In this document: positions 1-5,454 of the stretch, piece after piece
How the letters are laid out: every line of letters starts with the position of its first letter
Numbering within the stretch: the stretch's first letter is position 1
NCBI GenBank assembly: GCA_905233515.1
Contig: CAJOEQ010000147.1
Coordinates: forward strand, 1 to 6,311
Length of the DNA stretch: 6,311 nt
Source: an uncultured Synergistales bacterium
GTDB lineage: Bacteria; Synergistota; Synergistia; Synergistales; Aminobacteriaceae
Direction of reading: 5' to 3'
Notes under the pieces: generated by a model
Database searches by the model: none
What the model saw: the letters and a program-made list of their open reading frames with translations, nothing else
What the model was told of the DNA's origin: nothing
Position numbers and translations under genes: made by a program

Positions 1-782
1 TTCCCATAACCTTTTCCAATAAGCCAAATTATATTTTCAGCTATTTGACTATCAGGACGATATGCGGCTTTATTACTTTCTTCAAAGCATAAATTAACGC
101 CTCTATCTAGCAGCATCATATAATAATATTTATCTGGATTCCTTTGTACGTGGCAAATTAAAGTATGTTCTGCCGAGCCTCCGTTTTCCTCTATAATATC
201 AAGTAATTCGAGTCCCATTGTCCCGAAGTCAGTATGAATTGAGACAGGGCAGTTAGTTTCTTTCTGAGTCATTGCGGCAATTTTTAAGGCTTTCTGTTCA
301 AGTTTAGTTATAAGTCTATAGCTTGTTCCAGCTTTAATAACACCGGCTTTTGCTTTTACACGTTCAACAACAGGGCCGTTATAGCTGTGAATGTCCATTC
401 CCTCTTCAATTTCTAGAATCATCATATCGACAATTTTTTTAATATCCACCGTTGCAAGAAAAGACGTTCGAGAATCATAATTACTCCCTTTTTGAAAGCC
501 TGTTGTCATTATGATATTGCCACAGCCTTTAAAGCGTTCTGCAATTTCTAACATTTTAAGGACATTTCGCCCGCAGCCTATAGGATCCATACAGACAATT
601 GTGCGGCCTCCAGCTTCTAAGAAAGAGTCAAATTCTTTTGAGGCTGATTCTACATCGTCCATTAAAAAATTAGGATCATGCAAGACTTCAGGGCCTCCGC
701 TCCTTATTAAGTGGTCGTGGCTGTCTGTTATTCCTATCTCAGAAGCGGGAATATCTCCTAAAATTGTTCTTATATAATTCAT
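1..782 (-). CDS. Phosphotriesterase-family metal-dependent hydrolase (amidohydrolase superfamily), 3'-truncated by the window
   Basis: This partial gene has 260 codons from ATG at 782 and is still open at base 1. I place it in the phosphotriesterase family (a TIM barrel with two metal ions) from its ligand pattern. H22 and H24 lie in DSHDHL near the N terminus. K150, the likely carboxylated lysine, lies in KAGVIKAGTSY. H183 lies in CPVSIHT and H211 in LICHVQRNPD. The K-to-H and H-to-H spacings (33 and 28) are close to those of classical PTE (K169, H201, H230). The expected last ligand, an Asp about 70 residues after H211, falls beyond the window, so roughly 50-80 residues are probably missing. 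No signal peptide or membrane segment is visible, so it should be cytoplasmic. It starts 3 nt after dctM2 with a good Shine-Dalgarno sequence, so it belongs to the transporter operon. Family members hydrolyse phosphotriesters, lactones, phospholactones or esters. The substrate here is unknown; a lactone or ester related to the imported compound is an inference. Confidence 0.88.
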   Translation of the reverse strand, partial: MNYIRTILGDIPASEIGITDSHDHLIRSGGPEVLHDPNFLMDDVESASKEFDSFLEAGGRTIVCMDPIGCGRNVLKMLEIAERFKGCGNIIMTTGFQKGSNYDSRTSFLATVDIKKIVDMMILEIEEGMDIHSYNGPVVERVKAKAGVIKAGTSYRLITKLEQKALKIAAMTQKETNCPVSIHTDFGTMGLELLDIIEENGGSAEHTLICHVQRNPDKYYYMMLLDRGVNLCFEESNKAAYRPDSQIAENIIWLIGKGYG

Positions 783-785
783 GAT

Positions 786-2081
786 TTACACTCCATATAC
801 TAAATTAGGCAGCCAAGTTGAAATCATAGGCACGTAACTCATTAATAAAAGCACTGCAAATAAAAGAATATAGAAACCTAAGCAATCTCTGATAAATTCT
901 TCAGTCGTGCATTTAGTAACGCTGCATGTAACGAACATTAAATTACCCATTGGAGGCGTTAACGATCCTATTGCCATGTTAAATATAAATACCATTCCAA
1001 ATTGTACAGGATCAATCCCGAACGCTGCAGCAACAGGAGCAAGCATAGGAGCTAAAACTATCTGAGCCGCAGTTGCCTCAATGAACATTCCGACTATCAG
1101 CAGGAAAATATTAACAAGTAATATGAATATATATTTATTTTTGCACAGAGAAATTAAAAACGAGGTCATATTTTGCGGTACTTTCTCCCAAGTCAATATC
1201 CATGAAAAACAAGTAGCCGCGCCGACTATTAACATAATTGATGATGTTGTTGCGACAGTCTCTCTTATGCAAGTTATCAAGTTATCTAGTTTAATTTCAC
1301 CGTATAAGATTCCCAGAATTAAAGCGTAAAAAATTGCTATAGCTCCGGCCTCTGTAGGCGTAAAAAATCCTAGTCGAATTCCGCCTATAATTATAATTGG
1401 TAGACATAAAGGCAAAATCGCAGGTTTGAAGGCTTCGCAAAGTTCTTTACTAGTTGCCCGCCGTTCACTCAATTTTTTTATTCCGTGAGTTCGTGAATAG
1501 CGAGATACTATTATCATCATTGCTAAACACAAAATAACAGCCGGTACAATTCCAGCAACAAATAAACGCCCGATTGATGTACCAGTTATTGAGCCGTAAA
1601 TTATTGCAGCTATTCCGGGCGGAATTAACGGAGTTATTAACGATGAAGCCGCTGTTATTGCTGAAGCAAAGCCGTTAGGGTAGCCGGCCTTACGCATATC
1701 AGGAACTAATAATTTAGCCTCCATTGCAGCATCAGCAAGTGAAGAGCCGCTCATGCCTCCCATCAGTGTAGAGAGAACAATATTAACTTGACCTAGACCG
1801 CCGTACATGTGTTGAGTCAAAACTTTGCAGAATTTCAGCATTCTATCTGTGATTCCGCAGTAATTCATTAATGCCCCTGTCGCCACGAAAAATGGAATAG
1901 CTAACATAGGCACTGACTGCATACCGCTAATTTCTCTCTGCATAGCCAGCATAGCACTTAACATTGACGAGGGATTAAAAATTGCATAAGCGGCACATGC
2001 TCCAGTTATCGACACAAAGACAGGCACATTCAGGAATAACAAAACAAGAAGAGCTATAGCACTTAACATGACGGGCGACAT
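786..2081 (-). CDS. dctM: TRAP transporter large permease subunit, DctM family (system 2)
   Basis: This 431-residue, very hydrophobic protein has the usual DctM length. It is the large inner-membrane subunit that forms the sodium-coupled elevator transport domain of a TRAP transporter. The two inverted halves are visible. The first carries SGSSLADAA (about 111-119), LITPLIPPG (148-156) and YGSITGTSIG (162-171). The second carries FTPTEAG (240-246), GIDPVQFG (355-362) and GSLTPPMGN (372-380). The GSS and PP hairpin segments are where sodium is bound in characterised SiaM-type proteins. The ATG at 2081 directly follows the dctQ2 stop, and an AAGGAGG lies inside the end of dctQ2. It is clearly paralogous to the DctM of system 1: both share the GIDPV and TPPxGN blocks, and a 17-base identical stretch at 1006-1022 recurs at 3852-3868. 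The two proteins are nevertheless well diverged, so this is not a recent duplication. The transported substrate cannot be told from this subunit. Confidence 0.96.
   Translation of the reverse strand: MSPVMLSAIALLVLLFLNVPVFVSITGACAAYAIFNPSSMLSAMLAMQREISGMQSVPMLAIPFFVATGALMNYCGITDRMLKFCKVLTQHMYGGLGQVNIVLSTLMGGMSGSSLADAAMEAKLLVPDMRKAGYPNGFASAITAASSLITPLIPPGIAAIIYGSITGTSIGRLFVAGIVPAVILCLAMMIIVSRYSRTHGIKKLSERRATSKELCEAFKPAILPLCLPIIIIGGIRLGFFTPTEAGAIAIFYALILGILYGEIKLDNLITCIRETVATTSSIMLIVGAATCFSWILTWEKVPQNMTSFLISLCKNKYIFILLVNIFLLIVGMFIEATAAQIVLAPMLAPVAAAFGIDPVQFGMVFIFNMAIGSLTPPMGNLMFVTCSVTKCTTEEFIRDCLGFYILLFAVLLLMSYVPMISTWLPNLVYGV
789..794 (-). promoter_or_regulatory. Shine-Dalgarno site of the PTE-family gene
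   Basis: GGAGTG on the minus strand lies inside the last codons of dctM2, with GGAG 8 nt before the ATG at 782. It supports that ATG as the start and suggests that translation of the hydrolase is coupled to dctM2. Confidence 0.7.
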
Positions 2082-2558
2082 TTATTTATCCTCCTTTTTC
2101 CATTTGATAAGGCGATTTATTATAATTACAGTATACTGCAAAATCATCAAAGCACACCCAATGGGTACAGCTAAATCAATCCAAGCATAACCGATTTTGA
2201 AATATGGAGTAACTTTTCTTATTACAGAAGGTGAGTGCATTAATTTCCAACCTCCATATAACATGTAAGAAATTACGATAATTGATACAAGATAATCAAT
2301 AATTTCTAAAATATTTCTGCTTCTATCACTTAATCTAGCAGCAATTAAATCTATAGATACTTGATTGCCCATTCTGAAAGCTAGACTGCCGCCGAGAAAT
2401 ACAAGCCACACAAAGAAAAATATTTGCATTTCCTCAAGCCAAGCTATAGGCTGACCGATAAATTTTCGCATAATTACCCCTGCTACTGTTATGAGAACGA
2501 TTATAATTAGCGAAATTCCCGATAAAAGCGCGTCTAAATTACAAATAAATTTTTTCAT
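2082..2558 (-). CDS. dctQ: TRAP transporter small permease subunit, DctQ family (system 2)
   Basis: This 158-residue membrane protein has the length and four-helix layout of DctQ, the small subunit that holds the DctM elevator and helps dock the solute-binding protein. Hydrophobic segments lie at about 10-30, 42-62, 84-105 and 124-149. The family block runs from VIMRKFIGQPIAWLEEM (28-44) through FVWLVFLGGSLAFRMG (49-64) to VSID (67-70). The Arg, the aromatic-Glu-Glu cluster and the final Asp match the family pattern, but the usual His before the hydrophobic-x-x-Asp end is Gln here (NQVSID). The ATG at 2558 has a strong GGGAGGAGG 8 nt upstream. The gene is separated from dctP2 by a hairpin with a U-run and abuts dctM2 exactly, so Q2 and M2 are translated together. 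The C terminus is basic (INRLIKWKKEDK) and probably cytoplasmic. Confidence 0.95.
   Translation of the reverse strand: MKKFICNLDALLSGISLIIIVLITVAGVIMRKFIGQPIAWLEEMQIFFFVWLVFLGGSLAFRMGNQVSIDLIAARLSDRSRNILEIIDYLVSIIVISYMLYGGWKLMHSPSVIRKVTPYFKIGYAWIDLAVPIGCALMILQYTVIIINRLIKWKKEDK
2090..2096 (-). promoter_or_regulatory. Shine-Dalgarno site of dctM2 within dctQ2
   Basis: AAGGAGG on the minus strand forms part of the last Lys-Lys-Glu-Asp codons of dctQ2, with GGAGG 8 nt before the dctM2 ATG at 2081. The zero-length spacer between the two genes together with this embedded site indicates coupled translation. Confidence 0.85.
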
Positions 2559-2566
2559 GTATAAAG

Positions 2567-2575
2567 CCTCCTCCC
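2567..2575 (-). promoter_or_regulatory. Strong Shine-Dalgarno site of dctQ2
   Basis: GGGAGGAGG on the minus strand ends 8 nt before the dctQ2 ATG at 2558. It lies just downstream of the hairpin and U-run at 2581-2613, so ribosomes can load on the dctQ2M2 part independently of dctP2. Confidence 0.85.
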
Positions 2576-2580
2576 AAATT

Positions 2581-2613
2581 AAATAAAAATCCCGAAGCTG
2601 AGAACTCCGGGAT
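2581..2613 (-). terminator. Intercistronic hairpin with U-run between dctP2 and dctQ2 (attenuator or partial terminator)
   Basis: In the minus-strand transcript, ATCCCGGAG pairs with CTTCGGGAT as a 9-bp stem with one G-U wobble around a 7-nt loop (TTCTCAG). It is followed at once by UUUUAUUU. The G-U pair works only in the minus-strand RNA; the plus-strand RNA would have an A-C mismatch. It starts 19 nt past the dctP2 stop. Within the same operon it is most likely a partial terminator or mRNA-stabilising structure that gives more solute-binding protein than membrane subunits, as is known from other binding-protein transporter operons. It could instead be a full terminator with a separate promoter for dctQ2M2, but only about 20 nt remain before the next ribosome site, so I consider that less likely. 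Confidence 0.75.
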
Positions 2614-2632
2614 ATTGTAATTAAATTTTTAG

Positions 2633-3580
2633 TTATTTGTCCATTATTGACTGCAATTTTTCATAAACGCCTTTTGTCCAAATGCCTTTGTCCTCATATT
2701 CCTGATAAAGGGCGACGCTTAATTTTTTGAACTCATTCAATGCTTCCGGCTCAAGTTCGATAATTTCACAACCTGAATCTTTGAGTGCTGACTGCATTTT
2801 TGCGCTGACTTTGTTGTATTCTTGATTGTTAAATATTGCGGCCTCGACTCCTGCCTCAAGAATAGCCTTCTGATATTTTTCTGGTAGCTGACCCCAGAAT
2901 TCAGAGCCTACTATGAAATTTGAGAATGTCATTTGATGATTTGTCATAGTAACATATTTGCAGACTTCTTGGAAAGCATTGTTATAAAGAGTTGTCAAAG
3001 GATTTTCGACTCCATCAACAACGCCCTGCTGAAGACTTGTATAAACTTCACTTAATGCCATAGGAGTCGACGCTCCGCCGAGATTGTTAAACATTTTCAC
3101 TGAAATATCGTTATTAGGGACTCTTATTTTCATGCCTTTTAGGTCAGCTACACTTTTTACTGGAGTTTTTGTCATTAATTGACGCTCACCGTAAATCCAA
3201 TTTGTTGAAATAATTTCGAGTCCTTCTTTGCGGAGTTTTTCTGATTGTTCCTTCCACCATTCACTTGCTGTGATCTTATACATTTTATTCCAATCAGTGA
3301 AAAGGAACGGGCCCATTACTACGCCGAAATCAGGTACATAATCCATCAAGTAAGAGCCGTCCGCTATTGTGCAAACCGGCTGACCCATTAACATCATCTC
3401 AATTAAATCTGACTTGATTCCGAGCTGGCTTGAGGGGTAAACTTCCATAATTACAGCTCCATCCGTTTTTTGAGAAATTAATTCGGCCCATTTATCACAG
3501 CCCATATCAATAGGATCGCCGTCAACTTGTTCATGACAAAGTTTAATCGTGAACTCAGCAGCAAAAGAAGTACCGCTCAA
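2633..3580 (-). CDS. dctP: TRAP transporter solute-binding protein, DctP family (system 2); true start uncertain
   Basis: This is the periplasmic receptor that binds the substrate and delivers it to DctQM. Counted from the only standard start codon available (TTG at 3580), it has 315 residues. Family signatures are clear: YPSSQLG (48-54), YGERQLMT (130-137), LKGMKIRVP (147-155), ALSEVYTSLQQGVVDGVENP (175-194) and NNAFQEVCKYVT. R133, R153 and N193 are spaced 20 and 40 apart, as are R127, R147 and N187 of the sialate receptor SiaP, so a carboxylate ligand is expected. The open frame continues upstream to 3613 and encodes a good Sec signal peptide, RRIAAIISLLL then SGTSFA before AEF, so the mature protein would start at the second Ala or the Glu. 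No ATG, GTG or TTG heads that stretch; the TTG start would delete most of the signal. With the extension the protein reaches about 327 residues, normal for the family. There is no lipobox Cys. Confidence 0.93.
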   Translation of the reverse strand: MSGTSFAAEFTIKLCHEQVDGDPIDMGCDKWAELISQKTDGAVIMEVYPSSQLGIKSDLIEMMLMGQPVCTIADGSYLMDYVPDFGVVMGPFLFTDWNKMYKITASEWWKEQSEKLRKEGLEIISTNWIYGERQLMTKTPVKSVADLKGMKIRVPNNDISVKMFNNLGGASTPMALSEVYTSLQQGVVDGVENPLTTLYNNAFQEVCKYVTMTNHQMTFSNFIVGSEFWGQLPEKYQKAILEAGVEAAIFNNQEYNKVSAKMQSALKDSGCEIIELEPEALNEFKKLSVALYQEYEDKGIWTKGVYEKLQSIMDK

Positions 3581-3613
3581 TAAAAGGCTTATTATAGCTG
3601 CAATCCTCCTTAT
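3557..3613 (-). other. Signal-peptide-coding stretch of dctP2 without a standard start codon
   Basis: In frame with dctP2, and bounded upstream by a TAA at 3614-3616, the codons read ATA AGG AGG ATT GCA GCT ATA ATA AGC and onward, giving Ile then RRIAAIISLLLSGTSFAA. This has a basic n-region, an apolar core and an Ala-rich cleavage region. The head codon is ATA where ATG would be expected. The AGG AGG codons also look like a Shine-Dalgarno core, with a second ATA at 3593-3595, 9 nt further on. Possible readings are a non-standard AUA or AUU start, a point mutation or sequencing error in an ATG, or a small deletion between ribosome site and start. The sequence alone does not decide between them. 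Confidence 0.6.
3605..3611 (-). promoter_or_regulatory. AAGGAGG, possible Shine-Dalgarno site of dctP2
   Basis: This minus-strand AAGGAGG resembles the ribosome sites of the neighbouring genes, but no ATG, GTG or TTG in the dctP2 frame lies 5-12 nt downstream. The TTG at 3580 is 24 nt away, which is too far. An ATA lies 9 nt away. Alternatively these bases are the two Arg codons of the signal peptide rather than a ribosome site. Confidence 0.5.
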
Positions 3614-3637
3614 TTAAGTTAAGTAAAATTATAAAAT

Positions 3638-4927
3638 TTATTTCATCATGTTAGGAAGGAACATAGCAAAATCAGGAACATACGAAATAAGAAACACTGT
3701 AAAGAATAAAATCACGACAAATGGCATAGTATTTTTTGCGATCGTCATAATATCTTGTTTTGTAGCAGGTATCGCAGCAAATAAACAATTACCAAATGGC
3801 GGAGTCGCTTGTCCTACTGCAAGATTGAAGACAATCATACAGCCTAAATGAACAGGATCAATCCCGAAACTTATAGCCATAGGATAAACAAGAGGCGCGA
3901 TAATTAATATAATTGCTCCTGAATCCATTAGCATTCCTAATATAATAAGCAAAATATTCAAGAAAAATATAAATGAAATTTTCCCCGTTATGAAAGTCTT
4001 CATCATGTTAGTGAAGAGCACAGGGACTTGATAAATTGTCAGGACATAGCCGAATACTGTAGCAGCCATTATTAAAAGCAAAATATTTGCAGTCCCTTTC
4101 ACGGAATCTATTGCAATGCGTATTAATTTTTTCATGTTCATTTCTTTGTGAATGAATACTGCAACAAATAGCCCGTAAACAACTGCAACAGCGGCTGATT
4201 CTGTAGGAGTAAAAATTCCTGTGTAGATTCCTCCTAAAATTATAATCGGCATTAATAAAGCCCATATCGCATGGAGAGTCGTTTTCGCGAGTATTTGCCA
4301 GCTGAAAGAGTTACTTTTCGGGATATTGTGCTTTCTTGCGTAAAACCAAGCATATATACACATTAAGATACCTGCTAAGACTCCGGGAATTACTCCTGAT
4401 ATTAAAAGTTTTGATATAGAAGTTCCCGTCGCAGCACCGTAAACTACAAAGACAATCGAGGGAGGAATCACTATTCCAAGCGTACCTCCTGCAACAGGAA
4501 GAGCTGCCGAATAACCTTCGGGGTATTTTTCTTTTACGAGTTCAGGGAAAAGCATTCCGCCAATTGCTGCAGTTGTTGCTATTGATGAGCCTGATAGTGC
4601 CGCAAACATCATACAGACTGCAATTACTGCTATTGAGAGTCCGCCGCTTATGTGTCCTAAGAGAGCTTTTGCAAACATAACAAGTCTTGACGAGATCCCC
4701 CCGTGCTGCATTATTGCACCTGCTAACATGAAGAAAAATATCGCTAACAAAGTATATTTTGCTCCGCCGTTGTACATTTTTTGAACGATTGTCAATATAG
4801 GCATACCCGGAAATATGAAGCATAAAGCTACAGTGCAGGAAAATAAAAGACTCCACGAGAAGGGAACACCCAGCAGCAACGTTATAAAGAAAAGTGCTAA
4901 GAGAATTATAATAGGTGTCGTTGTCAT
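3638..4927 (-). CDS. dctM: TRAP transporter large permease subunit, DctM family (system 1)
   Basis: This 429-residue polytopic membrane protein has the standard DctM size and is hydrophobic from residue 5 onward. It forms the sodium-driven transport channel of the first TRAP system. The first inverted half shows LSGSSIATTAAIGGMLFPEL (111-130), LGIVIPPS (150-157) and YGAATGTSIS (163-172). The second shows GIFTPTESAA (237-246), GMLMDSGAIILIIAP (331-345), GIDPVHLG (355-362) and GQATPPFGN (372-380). The GSS and PP segments are the expected sodium and substrate hairpins. The start codon overlaps the dctQ1 stop in ATGA, which is typical of translational coupling, with a moderate GAGAGG about 10 nt upstream. 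It ends a few tens of nt before dctP2. It is paralogous to, but clearly distinct from, the DctM at the other end of the cluster, so the two systems probably carry different substrates. Confidence 0.96.
   Translation of the reverse strand: MTTTPIIILLALFFITLLLGVPFSWSLLFSCTVALCFIFPGMPILTIVQKMYNGGAKYTLLAIFFFMLAGAIMQHGGISSRLVMFAKALLGHISGGLSIAVIAVCMMFAALSGSSIATTAAIGGMLFPELVKEKYPEGYSAALPVAGGTLGIVIPPSIVFVVYGAATGTSISKLLISGVIPGVLAGILMCIYAWFYARKHNIPKSNSFSWQILAKTTLHAIWALLMPIIILGGIYTGIFTPTESAAVAVVYGLFVAVFIHKEMNMKKLIRIAIDSVKGTANILLLIMAATVFGYVLTIYQVPVLFTNMMKTFITGKISFIFFLNILLIILGMLMDSGAIILIIAPLVYPMAISFGIDPVHLGCMIVFNLAVGQATPPFGNCLFAAIPATKQDIMTIAKNTMPFVVILFFTVFLISYVPDFAMFLPNMMK
4924..4927 (-). other. dctQ1/dctM1 ATGA stop-start overlap
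   Basis: The dctQ1 stop TGA and the dctM1 start ATG share four bases. This confirms both the end of Q1 and the start of M1 and implies termination-reinitiation coupling, giving near-equal amounts of the two subunits. Confidence 0.85.
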
Positions 4928-5451
4928 TCTATTTTTGCCTCTCTTTCTGCCTCAAATCCTGACATAATTAAAATATGCCTGAGAAATATTATAAAGTGAT
5001 CTAGCAAAATCATAACAAAGCCTATCAACATACAAATATAAATATGATATGTATAAATAGGAAGAGGCGTGACTCTTTGTTTATGCTTGATTACGGCCTG
5101 TATAGTCGCACAAAGTCCGATGATTGCAAGAATTATAGCGATAATCGAAATTATATCTGACAGTAAACGAAAAGCGGCATTTTTCCGTTCACTCTTAAAA
5201 TTTATAATATCGATTCTAATTTCTGAGTCAGTCTTGACCGCGATATTTCCTCCGATAATTACCATGAACATGAATAAAACAATGCTTAACATTTCACAAT
5301 AAGCCAAGCCGGAATTTAACGCATAACGCAAGACAACATTTAGAAAATTTACCAGCGTTACAGCAATAACAGCAAGAAGTAACAGCCATTTTTCGACTCT
5401 AAAAATAGCATCGCTTAATGTTATTAGGGAGTTATATAACTTCCTCATCAT
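4924..5451 (-). CDS. dctQ: TRAP transporter small permease subunit, DctQ family (system 1)
   Basis: This is a 175-residue DctQ protein with four hydrophobic segments at about 21-40, 53-72, 97-119 and 133-156. It is the small membrane subunit partnering the DctM that follows it. The family block spans FLNVVLRYALNSGLAYCEML (36-55), GGNIAVKTDSEIRID (67-81). The conserved Arg42, the Glu53 region and the terminal Asp81 are kept, while the family's usual His before I-x-x-D is Glu (SEIRID). Two adjacent ATGs exist. I chose the first, at 5451, because AAAGGA at 5461-5466 is 9 nt from it; the second would be 12 nt away. The gene lies 3 nt after the dctP1 stop and overlaps dctM1 by 4 nt. It is longer than its counterpart in system 2 by an N-terminal amphipathic stretch and an acidic-basic C-terminal tail (GFEAEREAKIE). 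Confidence 0.94.
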   Translation of the reverse strand: MMRKLYNSLITLSDAIFRVEKWLLLLAVIAVTLVNFLNVVLRYALNSGLAYCEMLSIVLFMFMVIIGGNIAVKTDSEIRIDIINFKSERKNAAFRLLSDIISIIAIILAIIGLCATIQAVIKHKQRVTPLPIYTYHIYICMLIGFVMILLDHFIIFLRHILIMSGFEAEREAKIE

Positions 5452-5454
5452 TTG

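Noticed and set aside
511..777. Plus-strand 88-codon open frame
   Set aside because: It lies entirely antisense to the PTE-family gene, whose motifs are unmistakable; its own product is low-complexity Ser/Pro/Lys-rich and it has no family features.
1006..1022. 17-base identical stretch shared with 3852-3868 as a DNA repeat
   Set aside because: It encodes the conserved Phe-Gly-Ile-Asp-Pro-Val block of both DctM proteins in the same frame, so shared coding ancestry explains it; no flanking identity extends it into a repeat element.
3614..3640. AT-rich inverted repeats in the M1-P2 gap as a terminator
   Set aside because: Only short all-A/T pairings such as AAATT with AATTT are possible and no GC-containing stem with a U-run exists, so no terminator is supported.
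3628..3656. TATAAT on the minus strand at 3628-3633 in the M1-P2 gap as an internal promoter
   Set aside because: The gap is very AT-rich and the best -35 candidate upstream (TTCCTA, 18 nt away) matches poorly, so a TATAAT by chance is likely. An internal promoter for dctP2 remains possible but is not supported.
4542..4856. Minus-strand out-of-frame open frame of 104 codons (and another at 4008-4265)
   Set aside because: Both are frame shadows inside dctM1, rich in Arg, Ser, Cys and Asn as expected for shifted hydrophobic-protein codons, and have no motifs.
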